Below, in pieces: positions 42,681 through 52,600 of a stretch of DNA of 64,000 bases. Source of the DNA: Amaranthus tricolor (lineage: Eukaryota; Streptophyta; Magnoliopsida; Caryophyllales; Amaranthaceae). The DNA is taken from the NCBI RefSeq assembly GCF_026212465.1, contig NC_080058.1, positions 14,830,975-14,894,974 of the forward strand, read 5' to 3'. Below the pieces are notes generated by a model. It had not been told where the DNA came from. It saw only the letters and a program-made list of their open reading frames with translations, and ran no database searches. Every line of letters begins with the position of its first letter. Within the stretch, counting starts at the first letter, position 1. A program made the translations under genes and the position numbers.

Positions 42681-42948
42681 TGTTAAAATAATCTAGAAAA
42701 ATCTAGAATTTTAATTAAACATAAAATTATCTAAACTAAAGAATTAAAAAATAAAAATATCTAAGATAATATAATAGAAGATGCTAGAAAAAGTAATTAA
42801 AAAATAAAAATATCTAAGATATTTTAGTAAACTTGTAACCAAACTCATTAATATAAATACCCATTGATGTAATCAATTTTTGGCAATGAAGAAGAATATC
42901 CGTTCTACATATTCAATTCACTATTTTACCATCTAAATTTTTCCTACA
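42681..42948 (+). repeat. 3' LTR of the copia element (268 bp)
   Basis: Starts TGTTAAAATAATC after the purine tract AGACAAGGGGAG and ends TTTTTCCTACA. It lacks about 27 bp present in the 5' copy near the end (a CTCATCTTCCTCTCC segment). Confidence 0.88.
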
Positions 42949-43024
42949 CGTATTTCGCTATTTTTAAAATTCCATTTTCTAGAGATTTCCCTCTTTTTTT
43001 AATTCCATTTTCTTTTATTATCTT
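42949..43024. other. 76-bp spacer between copia and Tat elements
   Basis: T-rich sequence of unknown origin, presumably a remnant of the CACTA element or of the target. No feature seen. Confidence 0.4.
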
Positions 43025-43721
43025 TGTTTCGGTGATGAAACGAGGAAGTGGGATACACTTGAAATACCTGGAGATAAGTAGAAGTGTGATCAAGAGAAGC
43101 GACTTATGAGAGGATGCGACCTGAATTCCTGCAACACAACACGTTAGCCTTGTCCGGGGGGTGATCTCCCGGAAAACCCCTCCGACGCTCAAGTTAGAAC
43201 GTAGATCGGTAATTAATGAACGACAGATTGTAGAATGAATGCAAGAAGAGTGTGATTGAGATTGCTAAGGTTTATGCTAGGGCTCGGGAAGGCTAAGGAA
43301 ATAATGTAATCGAGAATACTTAGAAAGCTATTTCCGATGATGCCATCCTGTTTAGTAGCTATCCCTATTTATAATGGTCAGGAAGGGAAGTTGTATCTCA
43401 GAGGGAATAAACTATCATGGGAGTAGTGGGAGAGATGGGCAGTTATCAAGCCTGAAACAAGGAGAGCCAAGCATGATTGAAGAGTGGAAGGTGGTGGGCA
43501 GTTATTCTCCTTAAAAGGAGGATGGCCAAAGAAGATAGATGACAGGGAAGTTAAGTATTCTGAAGGTAAAAAGCCCATGGGCCCTCCAAGGAAGACGGGA
43601 AGTCCAGCAGAAAGCCCATTGACCAAAAGTCAAAGTCAATCCGGAAAGGTCAAAGGGTATTTTAGTAACATGATGCTAATTAATAAATAAATAAAATAAT
43701 TGAGTAAACAATACCATGACA
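43025..43721 (-). repeat. 3' LTR of the Tat element (697 bp)
   Basis: On the plus strand it runs from TGTTTCGG to CCATGACA, giving TG...CA ends; in element sense it starts TGTCATGGTATTG after the purine tract. A TATA box, TATAAATAGGG, lies on the minus strand at about 43374-43364. Same sequence at 55237-55933. Confidence 0.88.
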
Positions 43722-43732
43722 TTTAGCCCCAC
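43722..43732 (-). other. Polypurine tract (Tat element)
   Basis: The minus strand reads GTGGGGCTAAA immediately before the LTR start TGTCATGG. Short but correctly placed; present identically after the right LTR at 55934-55944. Confidence 0.7.
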
Positions 43733-44184
43733 GCATGAAGGATGATGTCAAAAGAGAGCCACAACGACTGGAAACATCCTCCTTTATGCGGAAAAACAGG
43801 TGCCCGTCGGAGCTTGATTTAATGATCGTAGAGAACATTCGAAAGCCCCATGAGGTAAAACATATACCCAACCCGGCGAATCTCCTCATGGATCATGAAA
43901 ATTGAGCTTGCAAGCTTCGAATCGACAGTTCATGTGCTGAATTCCGAGTTGTAATGAAAAAGATATGACCTTTTTAAGCTTGTCAGGTAAGAACATATTG
44001 AATCCGGGTCAAACAGGCATATGAAGCCGCGGCTTGAAGTATGCCGCGGAGTAGCCCCAGACGTGTTATAACACAACAGCGAAGTAGTGAATGTGGGATC
44101 TTGATTCTGCGACATCATGTCTCGGCCCTTGCTTCACTGATATCGCAGAAATCCCCACACTTAAAATGTTTTCAACAAAACACC

Positions 44185-45275
44185 AAAGGAGGGTCCGACT
44201 TATCTACTGTGCGGATTAGATCAACTGTCTGTTTTGAACTGATGCCGCGTAACGCCAAGGGTATTTACGAATCGAATCCCTAGTAAGGATGCGGCATAGC
44301 ATTCTCCTCAAGATATTTCTACACCTATGGTTGAACTATGCCGCGAACTAATAGTTTGCGTCTTCACTCGCAAGTTCAGCACGAGAATCCCTCTTCAACA
44401 CTTAGAATATTTTGAGAAAGAGAAGGACCACCTGGGGGTCCGACTTATCGACCACACGGATATCCTTGATATTTGTGGAAAAATAAAAATGTTCAGTACT
44501 CCGTCAAAGCAGCCCCCTTTATTCTAGCATGATACGGAATGAGCTCCATAACTCGCATCTTCGATCCCACGGACACACATGAGAGGTTCTATACTTAGAA
44601 TTTTTCATCTGGACTAGGGTCATTTGGGGGTCCGACTTATCGACCACACGGATGAATATGGGAATCAGCCACTTTACTTTTCACTCCTCATCTTTTATGA
44701 CGGGGAACCAGCTCGCAGACCCGTGTCTTCAATCATACAGAAATATGGGACTTCTCTCATACTTAGAATTTCTACATCATGACTGAGTGCACCAAGGAGT
44801 CCGACTTATTGACCACACGGATTTCCTTCGCCCTTGAGATATTTTCGTATTTCCTTCCATCACATTTCATCCGCCGTGTCCATAAGTCGGACGGTTGAAT
44901 GCGTAATCTCTATACTTAAAATGATTTTCCTTCCTGGAGGTTCAGTTTAGGGTCCGACTTATCGAATCTCCGGACATATTCGAGTGCTAAAGGACTTGAA
45001 TAATTATCTGCTCCACCCCTCCCTGGGGGTCTGACTTGTCGACCCACCGGTTGGATGGCTTTGACACTCAAACAAATTTATGACGTTCCTCTCTAATTGG
45101 GGGTCCGACTTTTCGACCTTCCGGCTATATTCAAGAATTAACACTTAGAAAAATTTCGCAACATTACCCTTTCAGCTAGGGTCCGACTAATAGACTTCAC
45201 GGTCATTACTAAACACTTAAGAAAAATCTGTCTTCCCCTTATTGGGAGTCCGACTTATCGACTTCCCAGCTTTCC
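44185..45275 (+). repeat. Dispersed GGTCCGACTTATCGA motif cluster, upstream of the antisense gene
   Basis: Nine copies of GGGGTCCGACTTATCGACCA-like sequence usually followed by CGG lie at about 44190, 44434, 44629, 44796, 44951, 45025, 45100, 45179 and 45245, plus one in reverse orientation at about 44878. Spacing is 70-240 bp, and many are preceded by ACTTAGAATATTTT-like text. The cluster repeats at about 56397-57487 in the second unit. It lies just upstream of the antisense gene's presumed promoter. Confidence 0.85.
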
Positions 45276-45322
45276 TCCGGAATTCCACCCTTTCGTTCGA
45301 ATGCTCAAGTCCCAAGTGAAGC

Positions 45323-45345
45323 ATTTATTGCTGCAATAAATAGGG
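45323..45345 (+). promoter_or_regulatory. Putative promoter of the antisense gene
   Basis: A perfect palindrome, TTTATTGCTGCAATAAA (45323-45339), overlaps the TATA-like AATAAATAGGG (45335-45345), about 340 bp before the ATG at 45683. The leader that follows is C/T-rich with repeated TTTCTGACAAATCTTC text (45440-45540). Identical at 57535-57557. Confidence 0.45.
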
Positions 45346-45682
45346 TAGTTGGAATAGTTCCATTTCACCTAATCTTCATTAACTCCCTCAAATCTTCAAA
45401 TTGCAAGAAAGAGAAAGTAGAGAGAAACGCTCGGACAATCTTCATCCCTCCTTCAAACTTCTGACAAATCCTTCGAAGATCTTCAAGGTTTCTGACAGAT
45501 CTTCATCAAGTTTCTGACAAATCTTCAAATTTCTTTTTAAGGTATTCAAACTTTTCCCAGATTTTTCGAATTTCTTCAAGTTATTCTTCAAACTGTTCTT
45601 GAATGTTAGCCTAGAACTTTGAATTTGTTTATGAATTTAGTCTCTATTCTTTACAAGTTTCGACTACTACTTTATTATTAAC

Positions 45683-48681
45683 ATGGATGTCGCGACTACT
45701 CAAGAGACTATAGCTAACTCAGACACCAACCCTAATAACTTGCCGGAAACTCCTTTGATAGTACGTAGGCGTCTTAATAAAAAGGGGTTACCAATGAATG
45801 ACTCGGATGAAAGTAGTTCGGTGAGAATTACCCCCCATTATGAACCAATAAAAGCTGGGGATGAGTCGTCTGTATCCCCTATATACCCTCCGGAGATTAT
45901 GAAAACTGCTCCTTAGGAAGTGAGCATTGCTTTCTTTCCAAATTACTTGCCGCGAATAAATCCTGACCTAGAAGGGTTATTGTATGTAGATATGGAAAAC
46001 CTTGAAGGATCAGCCGAGTCTTCTGGAAGGGAGAGTGCAGCGCCAGTTCCTCCTCCGTTCTACATTCCAAACGGCGGGCCCCTAAACTACTTCATTGATT
46101 TACAGACCAAAAGAGATCTAGACAACCGTCGGGAGGCCATCTCTCAAAAATGGGGTTTGAAGGACAATATAAACATTATTACCCCAGGGAATTATGACAC
46201 CGTTAGGTTTCCTCCCCCACATTGTATAGCTGTATACTTTCCTTCTTTTGAATTAGGGCTTAGATTTCCTCTTCACCCGTTTTTTAGGGAGGTGTTAGAG
46301 TTTTTGAACATTTCAGTGCCCGAGTTATACCCAAACGCCTGGGGTTGTATGGTGGCCTTTTTGATCTTATGCAAAGTTTTGGCCGTGCCACCAACACTCA
46401 CAGCTTTTAGATATATATTCAGAGCCCGCCTATGTAATTCGCAATCATACGGCTGTGGCTGGATTACTTTTACACACCGTCGAGGACTGAAGATAGTCCA
46501 AGACCTCCCCGATAACCAGAAGGGGTATAGGACGAAATTTGCATTTTTATATAACTCAGAGGGATGGAATATCAAGACCTCTTTTGACATTAAACCCAAC
46601 CTCGCGGGTTTTAATAATGGGATCCCGCAGTGTTCTTTTAGTGACGCGGTGATCATTGAATATGCAAAGATGGACGTTCAATTGGGAAGGAAACCAATGA
46701 ACGTCCAACTTAATTGGATACCCGGTCGTCCTGAGTTGGAGAACGAGAACCTCCTCTCAGCATTCGGCATCAGCTTGGCTATCGATCGGAGTAAGAGTTG
46801 CCGGGTTTCTTCCTTCTCTTTTCTATGACATGTTTAACTGTTTCTAACTCGCGGTTTTACAGGGATAGCCAAGGAGAATCTTCGAGCGAAGAATCCGGAG
46901 CTGATGTCGAAATTCAGCGTTCTAAGACTTGCTCAAGGGGCCATCCAGCGACCCGAGGATAAGCCTCTTCCTCTTCCTCCGAAGGTATATAACTTCACAA
47001 AGTTCTTCGTTATGAAAGACTTCTGGTGATTCTTCCTAACTTTTTCTTTTGTAGGACTCGGCGACTGTAGAGAAGGGTCTGGAGGACGTGCCCTCAGAGC
47101 AAGAGGCTCTCCGACTTCTCGAGGAGAGAAAACAAATTCACATCCCCGATGAATCTGAGAGGGTGATTCCTCCAAAGACGAGGGGGGTGAAAAAGAGTGG
47201 GAAGAAGAAGAGGAAGCGGGATTCTTTTTCCCACAAGGAGAGCTCGGCCAAGAGGCCCTCTGTGGTACGATCCCTACGGTCGTACCTCTCCGCATAAGGT
47301 CGGTTGATGAGGAGGCGTCGCCCCCTTTGGACTCTCCACAGCCAGCTTCAAACAAGGGGAAGGAGAAGGTGGGGGAGTCTTCCACGGCTCCCTCATCGTA
47401 GTTTGCTGAGGTTTATCGTCGTCGGGAAGTTTCCCCTTTTCGACACGAGACACCCTTTCCGGAGTTGGGGCATAAGGGCTTAATTGTTCGTTTTAACAGG
47501 GCGACGTCCAACTTAATCAGCAAGGTGGACGTCGACCTACTAGAGTCCATGCCCCCCCGTGATAGGGTGCGTCAGGCACAAGCTTCGGCGGCAGAGGTAA
47601 TGACTTTTTATGCTTAGTGGTGTGATTACTTGGTTTCCGGATTTCTTTAGTAGCCGTTCCTTTGCAGGCGTTCATACGGTTGGCTTTTGAGCTCGACGCA
47701 AACCGTCAAAGTGCCGCAGACCAGGAAACCATGGCCGCCCTTACCTCCCGCTGTGAGGAGCTGAATGACGAATTATCAAAATTGCGGGAGGACCTGCCGG
47801 GCCTAAAAGAGAAACTGGCCAAGTGTTCTGAGCTGAAAGAACGCTTGGTCAGGACCGAACAATGGCGGGAAAGGGCAAGGAAGCAGCTGGACCAGACCGT
47901 CGAGAACTTAGATGCTGCTTCCACCAGGTCTGCGAGCCTCGGCCATGAAGTCGGCTTGCTGATGGATACCCATGCCAAGCTCGTTCATCAGAACCAGCAA
48001 CTTATGCAGCAAGTATCGACTGATTCTGCCCACTTCAAGATGATCCTATCCGCGGCTAAGGTGTATAAACTGTGCTTAACCAGGAAGGCCCGGATAGCTC
48101 GAGACTGGCTTCTTTCGGATGAGCCGGAAGCGTCGAAGTTTCTTGGAGATCTGACGGCGGAGATGGTGAAAGCCGGAACCCTGATCAGTGACGAAAAGTA
48201 TCGTTTGGCTGCCGCAGAGTTGGGCATGGATTTTACCTCCCTTCAGCAAACTGCTGATCAGAAGGGGAGTGAAGCCTTGTCCAACCTTGCTCCTGTCTTG
48301 GACGGGGAGTCGGCGGTACTGGTCGACGCTGTCTGGGATGCGGAGGAAAAGAGAGCCTGGTCCGAAAGGATGGATGCTGAGGCTGAGAGGGAGGCTTTAT
48401 GTCTCGACTTGGATCAGCTGGCTCTCTCTTCTCCTCCGGCGTCAGATGTCCCGGAAAACTTGACGCTCTCCAACCTGGAGGTTTTGTGCCTTGATCTATC
48501 GAATCTTATTATTGACGAAGGTAGGAACCTCCAAGGCTTGTCCCGAGAGCTGTCCGAGATCGGGGTGGAGCCGTTTAACGTTGAAGATTATGTAAGCTTC
48601 ACCCCCAGTCTTGAAGAGGGAAGGATCGGGTCTCCTCTGCCGCCGGATCAAGACGTCGAGGCTTTTTTGGAAGATGTATAG
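45683..48681 (+). pseudogene. Antisense multi-exon gene of the Tat element: PF04195-like domain plus coiled coil
   Basis: Four exons are inferred: 45683-46790, 46863-46984, 47055-47596, 47668-48681, each intron GT...AG (GTAAGAG/TTTTACAG; GTATAT/TTTGTAG; GTAATG/TTTGCAG). Phases agree throughout if one lost base in exon 3 is allowed for, giving about 928 codons. Exon 1 holds a region like the 'putative gypsy type transposon' family (FPPPHCIAVYFPSFELGLRFPLHPFF..., WGCMVAFLILCKVL...). Exon 3 is basic (KKSGKKKRKRDS, a likely nuclear signal). Exon 4 is a long heptad-rich coiled coil followed by an acidic tail. Lesions: TAG at 45914, a 1-bp loss near 47263 and TAG at 47399. Function is unknown; such opposite-strand genes are known from Tat-lineage elements. 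Confidence 0.75.
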
Positions 48682-48930
48682 TCTTGCAATTTTGTAATTT
48701 GATTTTTGCAAACATTCAACTCTGTATTTTGAATATTTTGATGTATATATATTCCTGATTATGGAGTTTATTTGTGGTATCCATGCTTTTGTTCGTTGGG
48801 CCGTGGCTTCTCTCGTCTGAGGCCGCGGAATATTGCTTAATCGTATTAACAGAGGGCGTGATTTGTCGATGTCACGCGCAGGCGACATCAAGGAGATTTG
48901 TACTTAGAATATTTTCAGCCCTTAGACCCC
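48682..48930 (+). other. 3' flank of the antisense gene
   Basis: AT-rich sequence after the stop (TTTGTAATTTGATTTTTGC, TGTATATATATTCC) is suitable for polyadenylation of the plus-strand gene. No clear AATAAA. It converges on gag-pol, which ends on the other strand at 49661. Confidence 0.4.
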
Positions 48931-49425
48931 AGTAAGGGGGTCCGACTTGTCGATGTCCCGGTTGGGGGGTATCTTAGTGGGAGACTTGGGATTTTTTGAA
49001 CTCAGGGACCCCAAACTGGGGGTCCGACTTATCGATGTCCCGGTTGGGAAACATCATTGCGAGAAACTTAGAATATTTTGAACTCAGGGACCCCAAACTA
49101 GGGGTCCGACTTATCGATGTCCCGGTTGGGAAACATCATTTAGAATATTTTGAACTTTAGGGACCTCAAACTGGGGGTCCGACTTATCGATGTCCCGGTT
49201 GGGAAACATCATTGTGAAAAACTTAGAATATTTTGAACTCTAGGGACCCCAAACTGGGGGTCCGACTTATCGATGCTACGAACGGATGTCAAATACTTCA
49301 AGTGATTTTTGGTCTTGGAACCCTATCCTAAGGGTCCGACTTATAGGTATCACAAGTTCGTTAGTGACAGAATAATTTGATAATGGGACCCCTCTCAAGG
49401 GGTCCGACTTATGGATATTACTGAT
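48930..49425 (+). repeat. Tandem repeat with the GGTCCGACTTATCGA motif, downstream cluster
   Basis: Seven copies at about 48936, 49017, 49100, 49174, 49257, 49331 and 49398. The first five form a tandem array of about 75-85 bp: CTTAGAATATTTTGAACT, AGGGACCCCAAACTGGGG, the core motif, then ATGTCCCGGTTGGGAAACAT. It carries the same core as the upstream cluster and lies between the two convergent genes. Confidence 0.88.
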
Positions 49426-49660
49426 TTAATAAGATTTGCAAAAGAATTTTACCAAATATTTGCGAACATAAGAGCCGGATAATCTGAAAATAAAACCTGT
49501 TTATTAATGATTGATAAGGATACAAGCGATGATTGTAGTAATTTTGAATTACAACGCAACTATGTTGCGGAATGACTGTAGTCGCGGATTGGTACTGATG
49601 AGTCTGTCACTGATGAGGCTGTTTATGCTGATGCTTACCGATTGCCCCTTGCATATTTTA

Positions 49661-52600
49661 TTAAATGAAGAATTTTTTCAAATGGTCTCCATTCCATGGT
49701 CGGGGTAGTTTTTTCCCTTTCATGTCTTCTAGTTCGAAAGTTCCTGGTTTGATGACGTGGGTGACTTTGAAAGGTCCGTCCCAGTTGGCCCCTAACTTTC
49801 CTTTCTCCACAATCTTTCCCGTAGCTTCTATTTTTCGGAGGACCAAATCACTAATTTGAATGCGTCTGGTTTTGACGTGGCGATTGAAGCTACGGATCAT
49901 CTTTTGTTTTTGTGCTATTGATCTCAGCATTGCGTTTCCTCTTGTCTCTGGCAGCAGATCTAAGTTTGCTCTTTTTCCTTCCTCATTTTCGTCGTGTGAG
50001 TAGTAGGTGACCCTTGTAGAGGGTACGCCTATTTCAACTGGGAGCACGGCTTCAGATCCGTATACTAAAGAGAAAGGTGTATGCCCCGTTGCGTCTTTGA
50101 TGGTTGTTCGACTTGCCCATAAGATGCCTGGTAGTTCTTCATCCCAATTACCTTTGACCCCCTCTATCTTCTTCTTAATGCCATTCAGGATCTCTTTGTT
50201 CGCGGACTCTACTTGACCATTAGTTTGCGGCCTGGACACTGAACTGAATCTGATTTGGATGTTAAACTTGTCGCAGTACTCGATGGTGTTCTTGCTGACG
50301 AACTGCCTTCCATTATCTGTTATGATCACCCGGGGGATGCCGTACCTTGTGATGATATTCCGCCATATAAACTGACAGACTTGTTTGTCCGTGATTGAGC
50401 TAAGGGCTTCCGCTTCTACATATTTTGTGAAATAATCAATGGCCACAATGATGAATTTGCGTTGCCCTTTTGCCGGAGGGAAGGGGCCAAGGAGGTCCAT
50501 GCCCCACTTGTCGAAAGGCAGGACGGCTTGCATGGCGGTCAAGTAATTAGATGGCTTCCTTCCTATCTTTGAGTGGTACTGACATTCAGGACATCTTTTG
50601 ATCAAATACTCCGCGTCTTCTCGGAGTGAGGGCCAATAATATCCACTTCTAAGGACTTTCCCAATGACAGTTCGTACTCCTTGGTGTATACCGCATCCAC
50701 CTTCGTGTATTTCGCGGAGGATATAGTTTCCTTCTTCAGGGGATACGCATTTCAGGAGGGGGTGTGTATATGACTTCTTGTAGAGCGTTCCTTCGTGGAG
50801 TTCGAACCATCTGGCTTTCTTCCGGAGCATTTTGGCCTGACTTTCATCTTGGGGAAGCGTCTGATTCCGCAAATATTCGATGTATGGCTCCATCCATGTT
50901 TCTGATCTGTCGATGGTATCGACCCTGAAGTTGATGCTGGGGTTAGGAAGCACTTCCCAGATTATGTCTCGAGCCGCGGATGTTTCTGCTGAGCTGGCAA
51001 GCTTCGCTAGGGAATCAGCCTGGGCATTCTGGGATCTTGGAATGTGCTCCAACGTGAACTTGTCGAATTTTTGAACAAATTCCTTTACTTGCTGCAGGTA
51101 CATTTTCATGCTATCATCTTTAGCTTCAAATTCCCCGTTCACTTGTCCAACAATCAATTGGGAGTCAGAGAAGGCGGACAATTTTTTGGCTCCCGCTTCG
51201 TAGCAAATTTTCAGTCCCATCAATAATGCTTCATATTCGGCCTCGTTGTTGGATGCTGCGAACTCGAACCTGACCGCCCTTTCCATACGGACCCCGGCGG
51301 AAGACACAATGAGGAGTCCAGCCCCACTTGCTGATTGTGTTGAGGACCCATCTACATACAACTTCCATTCCTGATTGGGTTCAGGATGATAGGGGAGAGT
51401 GCTTTCAGCAATGAAGTCAGCCAGAGCTTGGGCTTTGATTGCTGTTCGAGGCTCATATTCGATGCCGAAATCCGCTAGCTGGTTTGCCCAATCTGTGACG
51501 CGGCTTGACTTGTTTTTCCCTTCCAGAATCTTTTTCAAAGGTTGATCAGTCCGGACGATGACCTGGTGGGATTGAAAGTAGGGCTTCAATTTCCTGCTTG
51601 CCATGACGATTGCGAATATGACTTTTTCGACTTCACCGTAGTTTCCCTCCGAGCCACGGAATGCATGACTTACATAGTATATAGGAAGCTGTTTCTTTTC
51701 CCTTTCCGCAACCAGTACTCCGGATAACGAATATTCGGAGACAGAGACATATAGGACTAGCTTCTCCCCTTTGATGGGCGAAACTAGTTTTGGCAAGGTG
51801 GACAGGTGCTCTTTAAGTTGGCGGAAGGACTCTTCTGCTTCTGCTGTCCACTCGAACTTCTGTTGTTTTATTGTTTTAAAGAAGGGTGAACATTTATCCG
51901 CGGACTTGGAAAGGAATCTTCCAAGAGCAGCCACGCACCCCGTGAGCTTTTGTACTTCTTTTACTGAGGTGGGGGATCTCATGTTCTGTATAGCCCGGAT
52001 CTTATCAGGATTTGCTTCAATGCCTCGCTCGTCTACCAGGAAGCCGAGGCACTTTCCTCCGGTAACTCCAAACACACACTTGTCAGGATTGAGTTTCATT
52101 TGGTGCTTTCGAAGGGTAAGGAACGTCTCTCGTAAGTGTGCGGCGTGCTGACTTGCTTGTTTGCTTTTTGTGATCATGTCATCTACATATACTTCTAAAT
52201 TCCGTCCAATCTGAGATTGGAAGACCTTGTTGACCATCCTTTGATAAGTTGCCCCCGCGTTTTTTAATCCGAAGGGCATAACCTTGTAGCAATAGACTCC
52301 CATGCTGGTAATGAAGGCCGTGTGAGGTTGGTCTTCAATTGCCAACGGAATCTGATGATAGCCGGCATTGGCATCCATGAAGCTTAATAATGCATGGCCT
52401 GCTGTAGAATCCACCAGATGATCTATCTTTGGAAGTGGGTAATCGTCTTTAGGGCACGCCATATTCAGGTCCGTGAAGTCGACGCACATCCTCCACTTGC
52501 CATTCGGTTTTTTCACCAGGACAACGTTGGATAGCCACTCAGAGTATTTGCATTCTTTAATAAATCCAGCTCTCAACAACTTCTCGACTTCCTCCTTGGC

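Noticed and set aside
43378..44527. Small open frames (60-82 codons) in the Tat LTR and 3' region, repeated at 55590-56739
   Set aside because: Identical in both copies only because the DNA is duplicated. Some span LTR edges or the motif repeats; no domains.
43026..47349. A 4.3-kb LTR for the Tat element (43026-47349 and 55238-59562)
   Set aside because: The outer ends are not TG...CA, no polypurine tract lies at 47350, and the repeat cuts through an exon. Clear LTR signals (purine tract, TGTCATGG start, TATA box) define a 697-bp LTR instead; the extra repeat is internal DNA.
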